A stretch of 64,000 bases of DNA from JAVBNH01 sp031551635 (GTDB lineage: Bacteria; Bacillota; Clostridia; Oscillospirales; Acutalibacteraceae). Where the stretch lies: positions 69,545 to 133,544 of the forward strand of contig JAVBNH010000003.1 of the NCBI GenBank assembly GCA_031551635.1, written 5' to 3'. The position numbers were made by a program, and so were the translations under genes. Under the pieces are notes generated by a model. It was not told the DNA's origin, searched no databases, and saw only the letters and a list, made by a program, of their open reading frames with translations. Below are positions 1 to 9,872 of the stretch, in pieces; within the stretch, counting starts at the first letter, position 1; the number at the start of each line of letters is the position of its first letter.

Positions 1-89
1 CAGAAATTTATACAATAGCTTAACATAAAGCTAAAACTGCCGAATAAGTATTTTTTGATTATTCGATCAGTCCTTAAGGAGGAAGAATT

Positions 90-1538
90 TTGGCCGGTAT
101 AGGATTTGAGCTCAAAAAGCTGTTTAAAACCAATAGTATAGTTTCGAAACTCAGAGGAGCGTCATATGCTGCGATAACAACAATCGGTCCGTTGATTTTG
201 ATTATCGTTACCCTGTTCCTCATTTACATGTTTTTGGGCTACAACAACATACTTTTCGCAAGCCGGGAGTTATTGGCAAGCACAATTCTTTATGTTTTTA
301 TCTTTTCTCTGTGCGCCACTTCCCCGCTGAACGCGGTTATCGCACGATTTATTGCCGATAAGATTTTCGAAAACAAAGAGGACGATATTTTGCCTGCTTA
401 TTACTCTGCGCTCGGGCTTAATATTCTGATAGCTTCGATTCCAGGCATTATCTTTTGCGTTCGAATGGTTCTTGTCAGCGATGTTAAACCGGATTATGCC
501 TTGATTGCCTATCTCGCGTATATGGGGCTTGTCTTTGTTTTCTACAGCATGGTTTTTATTACCGCGCTAAAGGAATATTTCAAGATTGCAGGCGCGTTTG
601 TTGTTGGAATGCTGGTCACGTTGATTACTGGTGTTGTGCTATCAAAGGTATTCCATGTTGTTATTCACTATGCAATAGTCACCGCTTTCGCACTCGGTTT
701 TCTCGTTATTGCCTTTATGCTTTACTCGCTAATCAGAGCATATTTTAAGAACAACAGCCAAAACTATTTTCTGATTTTTGATTATTTCAAGCAATACTGG
801 AAGCTAATAGCAGTCAATGGCTTCTATACCTTCGGACTTTATGTTCACAACTTCATTTTCTGGACTACAGAGCATCAGATTAGGGTTGTCAATTCATTTA
901 TTTCCGCGCCGGTTTATGATATGGCTACTTGTATAGCGATGTTTATTAATATTTCTACTATGGTCATATTTATAGTTGAGGTTGAAACAAATTTCCACGA
1001 CAGGTATCAGGAATACTGCCAGACGGTTATCGGCGGCAGCGGCACGGACATTGATTATGCTAAAGCTGAAATGTTCCGCTCAATAAGGCATGAAATAATG
1101 TTTATTTTCCAGTTCCAGGCAATAATAACCATTGCACTTAACCTAGTTTGTCTGATAGTTTTGCCGAATATCGGTATTTCGAAATATATACTATCTATTA
1201 CAACATCCCTTGCTGTAGCGTATCTGATAATTTTTATAATGTACAATCTGGTTATCTTCATATTCTATTTTAATGTTTATAACCGGGCAATGATAACCAC
1301 CGCGATATTCTTCGGCGTGACCTTTGTCGGAACTCTGATATCAAAAGAATTACCTGAAAACCTTTATGGCTTAGGAGTTTTGGCAGGAGCTATAGCAAGC
1401 TTCACTTATGCCTACTTCTCCATTAAGAATATTGAGAAGAACCTAGACTACTATATCTTCTGCACCGGTACCATTACCAACGAGGTTGTTGATAAGGACT
1501 GGGGACACGCGGTCTATAGCAACGATAAAAGAATATAA
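90..1538 (+). CDS. pelG: PelG, Pel exopolysaccharide export membrane protein
   Basis: The 482-residue polytopic membrane protein (about 12 hydrophobic segments) opens with MAGIGFELKKLF, the characteristic PelG start. PelG is an MOP/Wzx-like transporter thought to move the Pel polysaccharide across the inner membrane together with PelD, PelE and PelF. The start is TTG with AAGGAGG seven bases upstream. The first 18 bases of the window read as QKFIQ-stop, which could be the tail of an upstream gene such as pelF. That would fit the usual pelF-pelG order but cannot be confirmed here. The converging strand carries c-di-GMP genes, as expected for Pel loci, which are controlled by c-di-GMP. Family call is firm; polymer identity is inferred. 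Confidence 0.88.
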   Translation: MAGIGFELKKLFKTNSIVSKLRGASYAAITTIGPLILIIVTLFLIYMFLGYNNILFASRELLASTILYVFIFSLCATSPLNAVIARFIADKIFENKEDDILPAYYSALGLNILIASIPGIIFCVRMVLVSDVKPDYALIAYLAYMGLVFVFYSMVFITALKEYFKIAGAFVVGMLVTLITGVVLSKVFHVVIHYAIVTAFALGFLVIAFMLYSLIRAYFKNNSQNYFLIFDYFKQYWKLIAVNGFYTFGLYVHNFIFWTTEHQIRVVNSFISAPVYDMATCIAMFINISTMVIFIVEVETNFHDRYQEYCQTVIGGSGTDIDYAKAEMFRSIRHEIMFIFQFQAIITIALNLVCLIVLPNIGISKYILSITTSLAVAYLIIFIMYNLVIFIFYFNVYNRAMITTAIFFGVTFVGTLISKELPENLYGLGVLAGAIASFTYAYFSIKNIEKNLDYYIFCTGTITNEVVDKDWGHAVYSNDKRI

Positions 1539-1718
1539 AACAAAAAAATATGCCGGTCGGAAGATTTCTTTCGGCCGGTGTTAATTATGATATTTAGTAC
1601 CAAACTTCGATTAATCAGTAGATAAAAATATTTTCACGGAAGCTTTATATATGAACGATAGCAAGCTCTTAGTTCAGATTAAAAAATTAATATTTGTCAA
1701 CTTTTAAACTGAACTTAA

Positions 1719-1748
1719 TATAACCCCCTCCAAACGGAGGGGGTTATA
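1719..1748. terminator. Bidirectional terminator between pelG and the GT2-like gene
   Basis: A perfect 13-bp stem (TATAACCCCCTCC / GGAGGGGGTTATA) with an AAAC loop is followed by CTTTTT on the + strand. It lies between two convergent genes and four bases past the stop of the - strand gene, so it can serve both. A weaker hairpin (GCCGGTCGGAA / TTTCGGCCGG) lies just after pelG near 1553-1580. Confidence 0.8.
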
Positions 1749-1752
1749 CTTT

Positions 1753-3162
1753 TTAGTTTACTTTTCTGACGGGAAGCCTTTTCTTTTCCTCTTCTTTTTC
1801 AACTACCTTCTTTTTTTCAAACGCGCCGAAGGTTGAAACTGCACGGATAAGCACAACAATCTGGTGGTATCCCAGCGCTTCGAGAATGCTGTAAAGTATA
1901 ATTTTTGAACTGAGGGAAGGTGTTATATAGCATTCATTCATCTGCTGGTCTACTCTAGCTGCTGAAATGTTATTGAGTATTCTTAAGCCAAAATAAAGCC
2001 CGATGATTAGCAAAAAGGTCTCAATTGAAATTTGATTCATAATCAGCGCAAGAGGTAAAGTTATGTATGATAATGCTTCAAAAATCACAAGAATTATATT
2101 ATTTAAAAGATTATACGCAACCTTCAGGCTCAATGATTTATACTTAAAAGGTGAGCGCAGAGCTTTTAAATGCGAGAAAGTTGCTCTTGTAACTCCCTTT
2201 TGCCACTTGCTGTAACGCTTAAAGCCGTCACCGGTGGAATCCTCGGGAATCATACTCAAAACATCACGCTGTGTTACTATTCTGCAATCCTTTTCTCTTG
2301 AGTACATGTCTTCTTGAATTCGCAGGAACATTTCATATTGACTGGTTTGACTGTCTATAGAAAAGCCGTTGCAGTCCATAACTGCTTGTTTTTGGAAGAG
2401 TGCGAACATTCCTGATTTACTGTAAAGCTCGCAGCTGGCTTCCCTGTTTAGAAAATCTGCCGCGGTCATGTTAATGCATTCGACAAGCTTTACACCTTTT
2501 GAATAACCGATTGAACCTTGCTTCACCGAGGTGTTTTCATGCTCTGCGTTATTATCTATTCTGGTGATTCCGCTTGAAACTACAGTAGAGGAATCCTTAA
2601 AAAATTCAAATGAAAGCTTCAGAAGCGCGTCTTTATCGATTTCCATGCCGGGAGTTATAACCGTAAACATAGGGCATTGTGAAATATTAATTCCCGCATT
2701 GACCGCGTCGTTTAGTCCGCCCTTCACTTTTTCGACATATAAAAGCTTTGGATATTTTTTGTTATAATAAATATGGCGCAGCTTAGCAGTCTTTATAGTA
2801 CGCTTAATTGCATGCTCGATTTCGCCAAGCTCATAATTTCCAATCACGCGTGTATTAACTGCTTCTCCGCAGCCGTCATTGACGACAATTATCTCCATAT
2901 GGTCATAATTCATTTCCATCAGGCTGTCGATTGTTGAAATAGCATCACGGTCTTCTTCACATATCGGCACAATAATTGAAATGGGTATCATATTTTCTTC
3001 ACCCATATATGCCTTAAAGTCAAGAATCCGGTTTTTTTGACGCTCCCGGCCTGCCTTGAGCATTTCGATTAATGTTTGCAGAAATTTAATCGCAGCGATA
3101 AAGATAAATAAAATGACAAATACCGCGTTAACCGTGCTCAAAAAAGAATTAAGTATACTCAT
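1753..3162 (-). CDS. Membrane GT2-like protein with degenerate catalytic motifs
   Basis: The 469-residue protein has an N-terminal membrane segment (about 8-28), a GT-A domain of glycosyltransferase family 2 (about 57-330, beginning IPISIIVPICEEDRD, with VVNDG) and C-terminal membrane segments, the layout of processive synthases such as PgaC. The catalytic signatures are altered. The DxD region reads FTVITPGMEID where relatives have TLDADS; the GED acceptor motif reads TSQYEM; and QxxRW reads RYSKWQKG. This suggests a pseudo-glycosyltransferase with a structural or regulatory role rather than an active synthase. It starts with ATG behind GAGAGGTGAG and lies 35 bp after the HEAT-repeat gene, so the two are probably co-transcribed. 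An unusual active enzyme is not excluded. Confidence 0.72.
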   Translation of the reverse strand: MSILNSFLSTVNAVFVILFIFIAAIKFLQTLIEMLKAGRERQKNRILDFKAYMGEENMIPISIIVPICEEDRDAISTIDSLMEMNYDHMEIIVVNDGCGEAVNTRVIGNYELGEIEHAIKRTIKTAKLRHIYYNKKYPKLLYVEKVKGGLNDAVNAGINISQCPMFTVITPGMEIDKDALLKLSFEFFKDSSTVVSSGITRIDNNAEHENTSVKQGSIGYSKGVKLVECINMTAADFLNREASCELYSKSGMFALFQKQAVMDCNGFSIDSQTSQYEMFLRIQEDMYSREKDCRIVTQRDVLSMIPEDSTGDGFKRYSKWQKGVTRATFSHLKALRSPFKYKSLSLKVAYNLLNNIILVIFEALSYITLPLALIMNQISIETFLLIIGLYFGLRILNNISAARVDQQMNECYITPSLSSKIILYSILEALGYHQIVVLIRAVSTFGAFEKKKVVEKEEEKKRLPVRKVN

Positions 3163-3197
3163 TAAATCTCACCTCTCATGTTCAATATTGCACTGCT

Positions 3198-4277
3198 TTA
3201 AACGCTGAAATCGCGGTATAGAACATATTTGATTGCATCCGATGCGAAGTTATCATATTTTCCGAGAATTTCATCGACATATTCAAGTCCGTCCTTCATG
3301 CCGATGAGGGTTTTTGTAGCGTTATATCTGACCCACCACTCGCTGTCGCTGGTAGCTCTTGAAACGGTTTCGGTAGCGGTAAGGGTGTCAAGAGAACCGA
3401 GAGCCTTCACTGCTGCATTACGGACAATCCACATCCTGTCGCTGGCGGCGCTCACAAGCTCACTCTCAAATCTCGCGTCACCGAAATTCCCCAAAGCGGT
3501 AACGGCAGCAACCCGTAAATTCGCGTTTTTGCTCTCGAGAGCTTCAAGATAAATTCCGACAAAGTCCTCAATATTATACTTTGCAATAGACTTTATGACA
3601 GTCGCCTTAGTGTAATCGTCACAATCAGTAAAAATCAATGACGCAAGCACTCTAATATCCTCAGTATACTCGCCGAGAAGCTGACAGACAAGTCTTTTCG
3701 AAATCCTGTAATTGTCCTTGCAGCTCGCGACAAATTTCAATACTCCTTCTTCATTTCCAAGCTTTGAAAGAGCCATGGCTGAGCTGAAGGCAAGCTCCAT
3801 ATTGTCCGAATCGAGATACTGCTCTATATTTTTAGCCTGTTCACCCACCGAATAATCAGCCAGCATGCGGCAAGCATGAGCCTTATCATAGGGTGAACGG
3901 CTGTCAAGGAGCTTAGTATAAAATCTGACAGGTTCAACAGTCTTTAAAATCTTAAAGAGCGCTAGTTGAAGTCTTTCGTCGCCATCCTGAGCTTTTTCGA
4001 GATTTTTAAAGAATACAGCCGAGAGAGCATCAAAGTTTTCCCTGTTGTTACCCATGCTTTTAGCAAGTTGGTTTAATTCGTCATTTAAAGTATGTTCAGA
4101 CGGCGCATTAATTATGGAATAGAATATTTCTTCAATTCTTCGGTTCTGCTTAAACACCGCGACACGGTTTTTCTCTTGCTTTTTCGAGCGTAACATCAGC
4201 GCAAGAGCCTGCACAACCACCAGCGCGGTAATACACAAGAGCAGGACGGTTGTAGAGTTTTTCATAAATTCAATCAT
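3198..4277 (-). CDS. Membrane-anchored HEAT-repeat protein
   Basis: The 359-residue protein has one N-terminal membrane segment (about 9-28), a basic linker and then tandem helical pairs of about 31 residues over about 110-350, with phrases such as LRVAAVTALGNFGD and WIVRNAAVKALGSL that are typical HEAT/PBS-lyase repeats. Such repeats serve as protein-binding scaffolds; no catalytic motif is visible. It starts with ATG behind AGGAGG and sits between the HD-GYP gene and the GT2-like gene with short gaps, so it is probably part of the same operon. A plausible role, by inference only, is a cytoplasmic-face adaptor for the neighbouring glycosyltransferase-like protein. Confidence 0.75.
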   Translation of the reverse strand: MIEFMKNSTTVLLLCITALVVVQALALMLRSKKQEKNRVAVFKQNRRIEEIFYSIINAPSEHTLNDELNQLAKSMGNNRENFDALSAVFFKNLEKAQDGDERLQLALFKILKTVEPVRFYTKLLDSRSPYDKAHACRMLADYSVGEQAKNIEQYLDSDNMELAFSSAMALSKLGNEEGVLKFVASCKDNYRISKRLVCQLLGEYTEDIRVLASLIFTDCDDYTKATVIKSIAKYNIEDFVGIYLEALESKNANLRVAAVTALGNFGDARFESELVSAASDRMWIVRNAAVKALGSLDTLTATETVSRATSDSEWWVRYNATKTLIGMKDGLEYVDEILGKYDNFASDAIKYVLYRDFSV

Positions 4278-4324
4278 GTGCGGTTAGCCTCCTCATATTT
4301 CCTAATTAGAATAATCAGAAATAT

Positions 4325-6544
4325 TTATAAATTTTTACTGCTGTTATATATTTTTATGATTTTGTCAAACGATTTGTTAAAAGCATCAACGGCTTTTCTT
4401 TCAAAATGAGAATCTACTCGTTCATTTATAAAGATTTTCGCTTCGTTCAAGGACCAGGCTTTTTTATAGCTTCTCTCTGTAGTCAAAGCATCAAAAACAT
4501 CAGCCACCGCAACAATTTGGGCATATAAATGAATCTCATCACCCACAAGTCCGAGGTATCCCGAGCCGTCTATCTGCTCGTGATGCTGCTGAGCGATAAT
4601 GGCCGCAGCCGAAATGAATTCACCCGGAGAGCCTGAAAGAATATTGTAGCCCCACACAACGTGGTTTTTCATAATAGAACGTTCCTGTTTAGTCAAAGCG
4701 CCTTTTTTCTTGATAATTTTTTCGGATATAGCCAGCTTTCCAAGGTCATGCATCATGGATGCCTGAGAGACAAGCTCACTCTCCTCTGCGCTCATTCCGT
4801 ATGCAAGGCAAATTACTTTGGTATATTCGGACACGCGACGAATATGCTCGCCGGTTTCCTGATTTCTGGCCTCGGTTATATGAGCGAGATTGAAGAACAC
4901 CATGTTTTGCATCTCGACAATTTCGTTTTTTAAGTTGAGAGCTTCAAGAGCATAAGAAATATTGGCATATGTTGACTTCAGAACACCCTTCAGATCCTCG
5001 GAAATAACCCTTTTCATTCCGCTGATATGGCAAATAAGGTATACTTCATTATTCTGACGCAGATAAACATCGATATAAGTAACGCCAAACATGATATAAT
5101 CATTGTTTGATTCGTTAATTCGCTTCTCGATAATGTCGAAATTGCATAATTCCTGCTCGTTATCAGAGTAAACAATAGAGTAATAGCCGTTTTCTTTTGT
5201 AGCAACGCTCACTCGAAGCGTGTCGGTAATCCCGACGGCATTTCCGGAGGCTTCAATCATATCCTCAAAAATAATTGTTCTCAGACTCTGTGCCATATTT
5301 CTGCAGAACTCAGCCATGCTTTTTGATGAAAAAACCTGGGCGCTTAAGGTCAGAGCCTTGTTAAAGAGAACCGTGCTTTGAGTATTTGTCTCGCTGTCGT
5401 GATGAACGGTTATAGCATTAAAAACTTTTCCCGGCAGATAATCCAGACCACATAAAACCATCAGAATTCCTGATAAAATACTCAGGGAATAGCTCTGGTC
5501 AAGAATGAAAGAAAAACAGTAATTTATCGTGAAAAAATATGAGGAGAACATTAGAGCAATCAGCGGAATCTGAATTTTCAGCTTCATCTCCGGCAGACAT
5601 CTCCAAATAGAGACTGAGGAACAAATAATCAGGAATAATGTATAATACGGAATTATTTCATACAGAGTATAAGTAAAACTTGGCTGAACACTGAAAACAA
5701 AAAGCGAAATATAGAAGATATGTAGCAGTGCCAGCGCTTTATTTAATAAATGGAATTTTTCTTTGAAGCAGAATGAAAGACACAAGATTCCGAATTCAAT
5801 GATTAAGACAAGAGCAGTTTCCAGCTTAAACAGATTAATCGAGTCGGAGGCATAAACTGACAGAATGGTTCTCAAAGCTATAAGCAGACCTGAAGAGGTG
5901 AAAATCAAACTTGAAAAAATCAGCCTACGCGTACCCTTTCGATAAAATCTAGCGCCGATACAGCACATTATAAAGAAGGCGCCGATACCGAAAATAAAAG
6001 CAGCAAGAAGCAAAGAAATAAAGAAAAAAATACTCTGAAAAGACTCATATTGGTTGCTGACAAGCCAAGCTTCAGTGTGACGGTTGCCGCTGAGGCGGTA
6101 AACAATTTCAACAGAACAGCCGGAATAATCTTCCTCTATCAACACTTTAGAAATTGCTGACCTTGAAAACACTGTTTCTTCTATAAATGAGTTATAAAGC
6201 ACAACACCGTCAACAATAACAATAACCGGTGAATAAAATGTTTTGACAAAAAGCAACTGCCCTTTTCTTAGCGAGTCAAAGTTACGGGAGATTTTTGCAT
6301 ATTTTCGCTCAGGTATATAATTATTAAAATCCTTGAGCTCAATTGTTTCATTAATATTTTTGTCTGAAAAGAAAGCATCAACTGTTTTTGCTGTCGAAAT
6401 TCGCCAATTATCGTTGATTTTGCTCGGTATAGGTGAAAATTTGTCGACAGAAAGGACGACCGTTACTGAAAATTGTATTATTAGAAATACAATTACAGCG
6501 GCGATTATACCTAAAATATATTTTTTAAAAAAACCTTTGTGCAT
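4325..6544 (-). CDS. Membrane receptor with C-terminal HD-GYP c-di-GMP phosphodiesterase domain
   Basis: The 739-residue protein has an N-terminal membrane anchor (about 10-30), an extracytoplasmic sensor region (about 31-170), a cluster of about seven membrane segments (about 172-375) resembling 7TMR-DISM receptors, a cytoplasmic linker domain with a helical stretch, and a C-terminal HD-GYP domain. The catalytic motifs are present: HDLGK near residue 599, NH near 628, and HHEQIDGSGY near 654, with the GYP proline replaced by Leu. HD-GYP enzymes hydrolyse c-di-GMP, usually to GMP. It starts with ATG behind AAAGGA. Together with the downstream GGDEF gene it gives the Pel locus both synthesis and breakdown of c-di-GMP. 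Confidence 0.85.
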   Translation of the reverse strand: MHKGFFKKYILGIIAAVIVFLIIQFSVTVVLSVDKFSPIPSKINDNWRISTAKTVDAFFSDKNINETIELKDFNNYIPERKYAKISRNFDSLRKGQLLFVKTFYSPVIVIVDGVVLYNSFIEETVFSRSAISKVLIEEDYSGCSVEIVYRLSGNRHTEAWLVSNQYESFQSIFFFISLLLAAFIFGIGAFFIMCCIGARFYRKGTRRLIFSSLIFTSSGLLIALRTILSVYASDSINLFKLETALVLIIEFGILCLSFCFKEKFHLLNKALALLHIFYISLFVFSVQPSFTYTLYEIIPYYTLFLIICSSVSIWRCLPEMKLKIQIPLIALMFSSYFFTINYCFSFILDQSYSLSILSGILMVLCGLDYLPGKVFNAITVHHDSETNTQSTVLFNKALTLSAQVFSSKSMAEFCRNMAQSLRTIIFEDMIEASGNAVGITDTLRVSVATKENGYYSIVYSDNEQELCNFDIIEKRINESNNDYIMFGVTYIDVYLRQNNEVYLICHISGMKRVISEDLKGVLKSTYANISYALEALNLKNEIVEMQNMVFFNLAHITEARNQETGEHIRRVSEYTKVICLAYGMSAEESELVSQASMMHDLGKLAISEKIIKKKGALTKQERSIMKNHVVWGYNILSGSPGEFISAAAIIAQQHHEQIDGSGYLGLVGDEIHLYAQIVAVADVFDALTTERSYKKAWSLNEAKIFINERVDSHFERKAVDAFNKSFDKIIKIYNSSKNL

Positions 6545-6606
6545 CAGGCTTATCCTTTCTGCTCAGACAAGGGGGAAAGTAAAGTCGGTGAGAAGAAAAA
6601 GATTTA

Positions 6607-8175
6607 TCAGTTGATGTTGGAATATTTTTTCAAAATATCCTGAACGTTAATTTTCGGCTTAACAGCAGCATCAGGAGCTCTTCTGATAGCTTCATTTTCA
6701 GCCTGTTTTTTTACTTCGTCGGCTTTTTCCTGCTCCTGCTTGAGGATATCATCCTGCTCCTTTTTGCTCGCTATGCTGCGTTTTATGGCTTCCTTCATCT
6801 CATTTAGCTCGTCTTCAGGGTTATAACTCTCCTCATCCTCAGCCTCGTCAAGCTTATCCTTGGCGATTTCAACATATGGCTGAAGCGGTTCCTGAACAGG
6901 AGCTGCGAGGGGAATTTCCGGAGCTTTCGGTGAGTGAACAGGCTGCTGTATTTTTTCTGCTTGTGGTTCAGGCTCCGGAGTGAATACTTCAGCGGATTTT
7001 ATTTCCGCAGGGATTGTAAAAATCGGTACAGGCGGAATTTCTATGTGCTGAACAGTGCCTTCGTCACTATCCTCCAAATCCGTCGGAGCATCAATATATA
7101 AGGAATCAAATGAAAAATTAATCAAATCTATTGGTAAGTCCGCGTTCTTCGCGGCTTCGGATATATTCGCGGCGTTCTGCTCAAACTTAGTATCTGTGTC
7201 TCGGATAAGCTGCTCAATTGTCGGCAGACTAGAGTTAGTTGAGCCGTCGTTTATGCCTTCCTGGTCAAGCTCTGTTTTTATTTCGCTGCGGAAAGCCGAC
7301 AATGTGGTTTCAACATCAGAAATAATCCTGTCTCTTGATATTGAGAGATGCTTTATTTGCTCAGAGGTGTTGATGTTTATCTCAGAAACAGATTTAATAA
7401 TACGCTCTAGCGCGAGGAATTGCTGTGCGCCCTGTTCGATAAACGCGCTCAGCTGCTCTTTTGCGCTATTCAGGTCGTCAAAAAGGATTTCGGTTTTGTG
7501 AATATCACTGCTCAGTTCAAGGAAAACCCTGTTAGCGAGCTCGTTTACATTGTCCTTCGCATCAGATGCAATATCCATCGCACCTTCAAAGGCATGCAAA
7601 TAAATCTTTTCAATTACTTTCACGTCAGGCATAGCGGATTTTTTTGATGCCGCATTTATATCCTTCGATAGCTTTAACAATTGTTCTTTTAATACAGAAA
7701 TAGATGAATTAAGGTCGCCGACGCTTGTCTTAAGCGCAGCGATTTCTCTATCTTTCGCAATTATAGCGCTCTGATAAGCAGTTATCGCTTCTTTTGCGGC
7801 TTGCTCGTTGATAACTCTGCCGCTCTTCGAGCTGTCTGCTGATGTGTTCTTAATTGCGTTTTGAAGCGCCTGTTCTTTTTCACGCAGAGCGGTCTCAAAC
7901 TGCTTTGAGGATTCATCATACCTTGTGAGCAGTTTAGTCAGTCTGTCTATTTCAGCGTCTTTTTGCTGAAGCTCAGCAGCATGTGAGTCAATAGTGCGGT
8001 TCATTGCCGCAAAATCATTGTCACTGCTGTTAACACTTGATTCATTATTTTCAACTTCTTTTTCCGCGCTGAAAAGTTGTTGCCTGAGGTTGAAAATCTC
8101 ATCGTTAAGCTCGGCTATCTTCTTCTCGACTTCTTCCTCGTCATAACCGCGCATTTTCTTTTTGAAAGCTTCCAT
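6607..8175 (-). CDS. DivIVA-like coiled-coil protein with acidic, proline-rich C-terminal part
   Basis: The 522-residue protein begins MEAFKKKMRGYDEEEVEKKI, which resembles the DivIVA N-terminal signature (F..KxxGYdxxEVd). Long coiled coils follow (about 20-110 and 140-190), then a mixed helical region, a linker rich in Pro and Glu (about 375-450) and a charged helical tail. DivIVA-type proteins bind curved membrane or act as polar scaffolds. It starts with ATG behind CGAGGTC. It lies between an HD-GYP gene and a GGDEF gene on the same strand. Two further GYs/dxxEV proteins occur in this window beside HD-GYP genes (42370 and 53227). The scaffold role is inferred. Confidence 0.6.
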   Translation of the reverse strand: MEAFKKKMRGYDEEEVEKKIAELNDEIFNLRQQLFSAEKEVENNESSVNSSDNDFAAMNRTIDSHAAELQQKDAEIDRLTKLLTRYDESSKQFETALREKEQALQNAIKNTSADSSKSGRVINEQAAKEAITAYQSAIIAKDREIAALKTSVGDLNSSISVLKEQLLKLSKDINAASKKSAMPDVKVIEKIYLHAFEGAMDIASDAKDNVNELANRVFLELSSDIHKTEILFDDLNSAKEQLSAFIEQGAQQFLALERIIKSVSEININTSEQIKHLSISRDRIISDVETTLSAFRSEIKTELDQEGINDGSTNSSLPTIEQLIRDTDTKFEQNAANISEAAKNADLPIDLINFSFDSLYIDAPTDLEDSDEGTVQHIEIPPVPIFTIPAEIKSAEVFTPEPEPQAEKIQQPVHSPKAPEIPLAAPVQEPLQPYVEIAKDKLDEAEDEESYNPEDELNEMKEAIKRSIASKKEQDDILKQEQEKADEVKKQAENEAIRRAPDAAVKPKINVQDILKKYSNIN

Positions 8176-8268
8176 AATTTGACCTCGATTCCGTGAAATT
8201 TTTCTGCCGGATCATAGAAATATTGTATATTACTTAACATTTGCGTTTGCGAAAAACAAGGATCAGAT

Positions 8269-9753
8269 TCATCGCAAAAAAAGACCTATTTGCTTTGAGA
8301 CTGAGGATAGAAAAGCGATATCCGCCCTGCTCCAAGTTCGTGAAGTGATGAAACTGTCGTAGAGGAAAAGGTATTCACTGCCAGCGCTACCCAGTGAAGG
8401 GTGCAGAAGGAAGTAAAAAAACACTCCTGCTCTGTCAAGTCCGAGCTGCGACCAGATTTCCTGAGGCAATGAGTCTGCAGTATAAACACTGCTATCCTCT
8501 GATTTTCTGAAAAAATCAATAAGATTATTATAATCAGTGAATTTTCCGTAAGCCGGACGTCTTTCACTGGATGAAGCTGAATAAATAAGGTTAAAACTGC
8601 CCTGAGCATCACATTCATAAATAACTGCGCTGTCTATATCATATGCCTGAGCTATCGTACTGAGCACATGCTTTATGCTCTGTTTAACATCCTCGGAGCC
8701 ATATAGACTGTTAAAAATACTGTTTGTTAAATCCATTGTGGAGCTATAAGTTTTATTGTCGCTTTCTCCAAAAAGATTATTCAATAGCTCAAAGGATTCC
8801 ATGGAGTATTTTTCGCTGTATTTTTCGTTATATACAAGGCATTTTCCTTTTCCTTCTCGTTTTGACTGATATAACGCCTTATCCGCGTTATCGTAAAGTG
8901 TTATAAAATTATCACCGTGACGCGGGTAAAAAGCTATTCCTGAGGATAGTGACATATTATAATTAACATCATTGATTGTTTTCGCTTTTAGTAGCGAATT
9001 AACCTTGTCTACCCTTGATTTTATTATTTCTTCGGATTGAATTTGGCTGATAAAAACGATAAGCTCATCGCCGCCGAAGCGTGAAATAATATCAGAATCG
9101 CGGAATACACTCTTAATGATATTAGCACAACTTACAATTACTGAATCGCCTAAAAGATGACCGAAGCTGTCATTAATAATTTTTAAATTATCAATATCAA
9201 AAACAATTAAAGCGTGTGAAGTGTTTTTACCGCTTTTTTCAATCATTTCCTTGACGATTGTCTCGCCGGTGACCTTGTTGTAAAGACCGGTCAGTAAATC
9301 AATTTTTGAACGGTGAAGAACCTCATTGTAGGTCTTGTAATGCTCGGTAAAATCAGTAATCCTGCCGATAAGCCTGTCAGGTATTCGAGCGCCGATATCT
9401 GAACGGGATGATAATTCAATCAGGCTGCAAACAAACTGCCCTTTTGAATTTTTTATCCTGACAATTATCGAATAGTCGCCGCATCCAGAGACAAGTCTGG
9501 TGCAAAAAAGCAGATATTCATCCATGTCCGCCTTGTGAATATTTCCAAGGTCAAAAATGAACGGACTATTACCATCCACAATTGGAGGATACCCGAAGAA
9601 TGTCACAAAATTGTCACAGCATTTAATTTCCCCTGAATTCAACTCAATATCAAAGACAGCCGCGCCTTTAAAAAGTGATATAGTCTTATATATATTTTCC
9701 AATACCGCTTCCTTACCGATGTATTTATATGTACTCTCATTTTCACTGCTCAT
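8269..9753 (-). CDS. PAS-GGDEF diguanylate cyclase with C-terminal GAF-like domain
   Basis: The protein has a PAS-like N-terminal domain (about 20-135), a GGDEF domain (about 145-300) and a C-terminal region of about 170 residues that looks GAF-like. The active-site motif reads GGDEL (about 227-231), and an inhibitory-site motif RDSD lies exactly five residues before it, so product inhibition is likely. FDIDNLKIINDSFGH is the expected metal and substrate region. No membrane segment is seen, so it is probably cytosolic. The ATG at 9753 is preferred over 9765 because AAAGGATG then sits at a usable spacing. It synthesises c-di-GMP, opposed by the HD-GYP protein in the same group. Confidence 0.87.
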   Translation of the reverse strand: MSSENESTYKYIGKEAVLENIYKTISLFKGAAVFDIELNSGEIKCCDNFVTFFGYPPIVDGNSPFIFDLGNIHKADMDEYLLFCTRLVSGCGDYSIIVRIKNSKGQFVCSLIELSSRSDIGARIPDRLIGRITDFTEHYKTYNEVLHRSKIDLLTGLYNKVTGETIVKEMIEKSGKNTSHALIVFDIDNLKIINDSFGHLLGDSVIVSCANIIKSVFRDSDIISRFGGDELIVFISQIQSEEIIKSRVDKVNSLLKAKTINDVNYNMSLSSGIAFYPRHGDNFITLYDNADKALYQSKREGKGKCLVYNEKYSEKYSMESFELLNNLFGESDNKTYSSTMDLTNSIFNSLYGSEDVKQSIKHVLSTIAQAYDIDSAVIYECDAQGSFNLIYSASSSERRPAYGKFTDYNNLIDFFRKSEDSSVYTADSLPQEIWSQLGLDRAGVFFYFLLHPSLGSAGSEYLFLYDSFITSRTWSRADIAFLSSVSKQIGLFLR

Positions 9754-9872
9754 ATGGTATTTCATCCTTTGTACGATTTTTTATGAATATTATAGAATAA
9801 TGAAAACTTTCGCAATAATAAAATCCCTTATTTTCAGTCCAAATTGAATTTTAACATATTAATCACGCAAAG

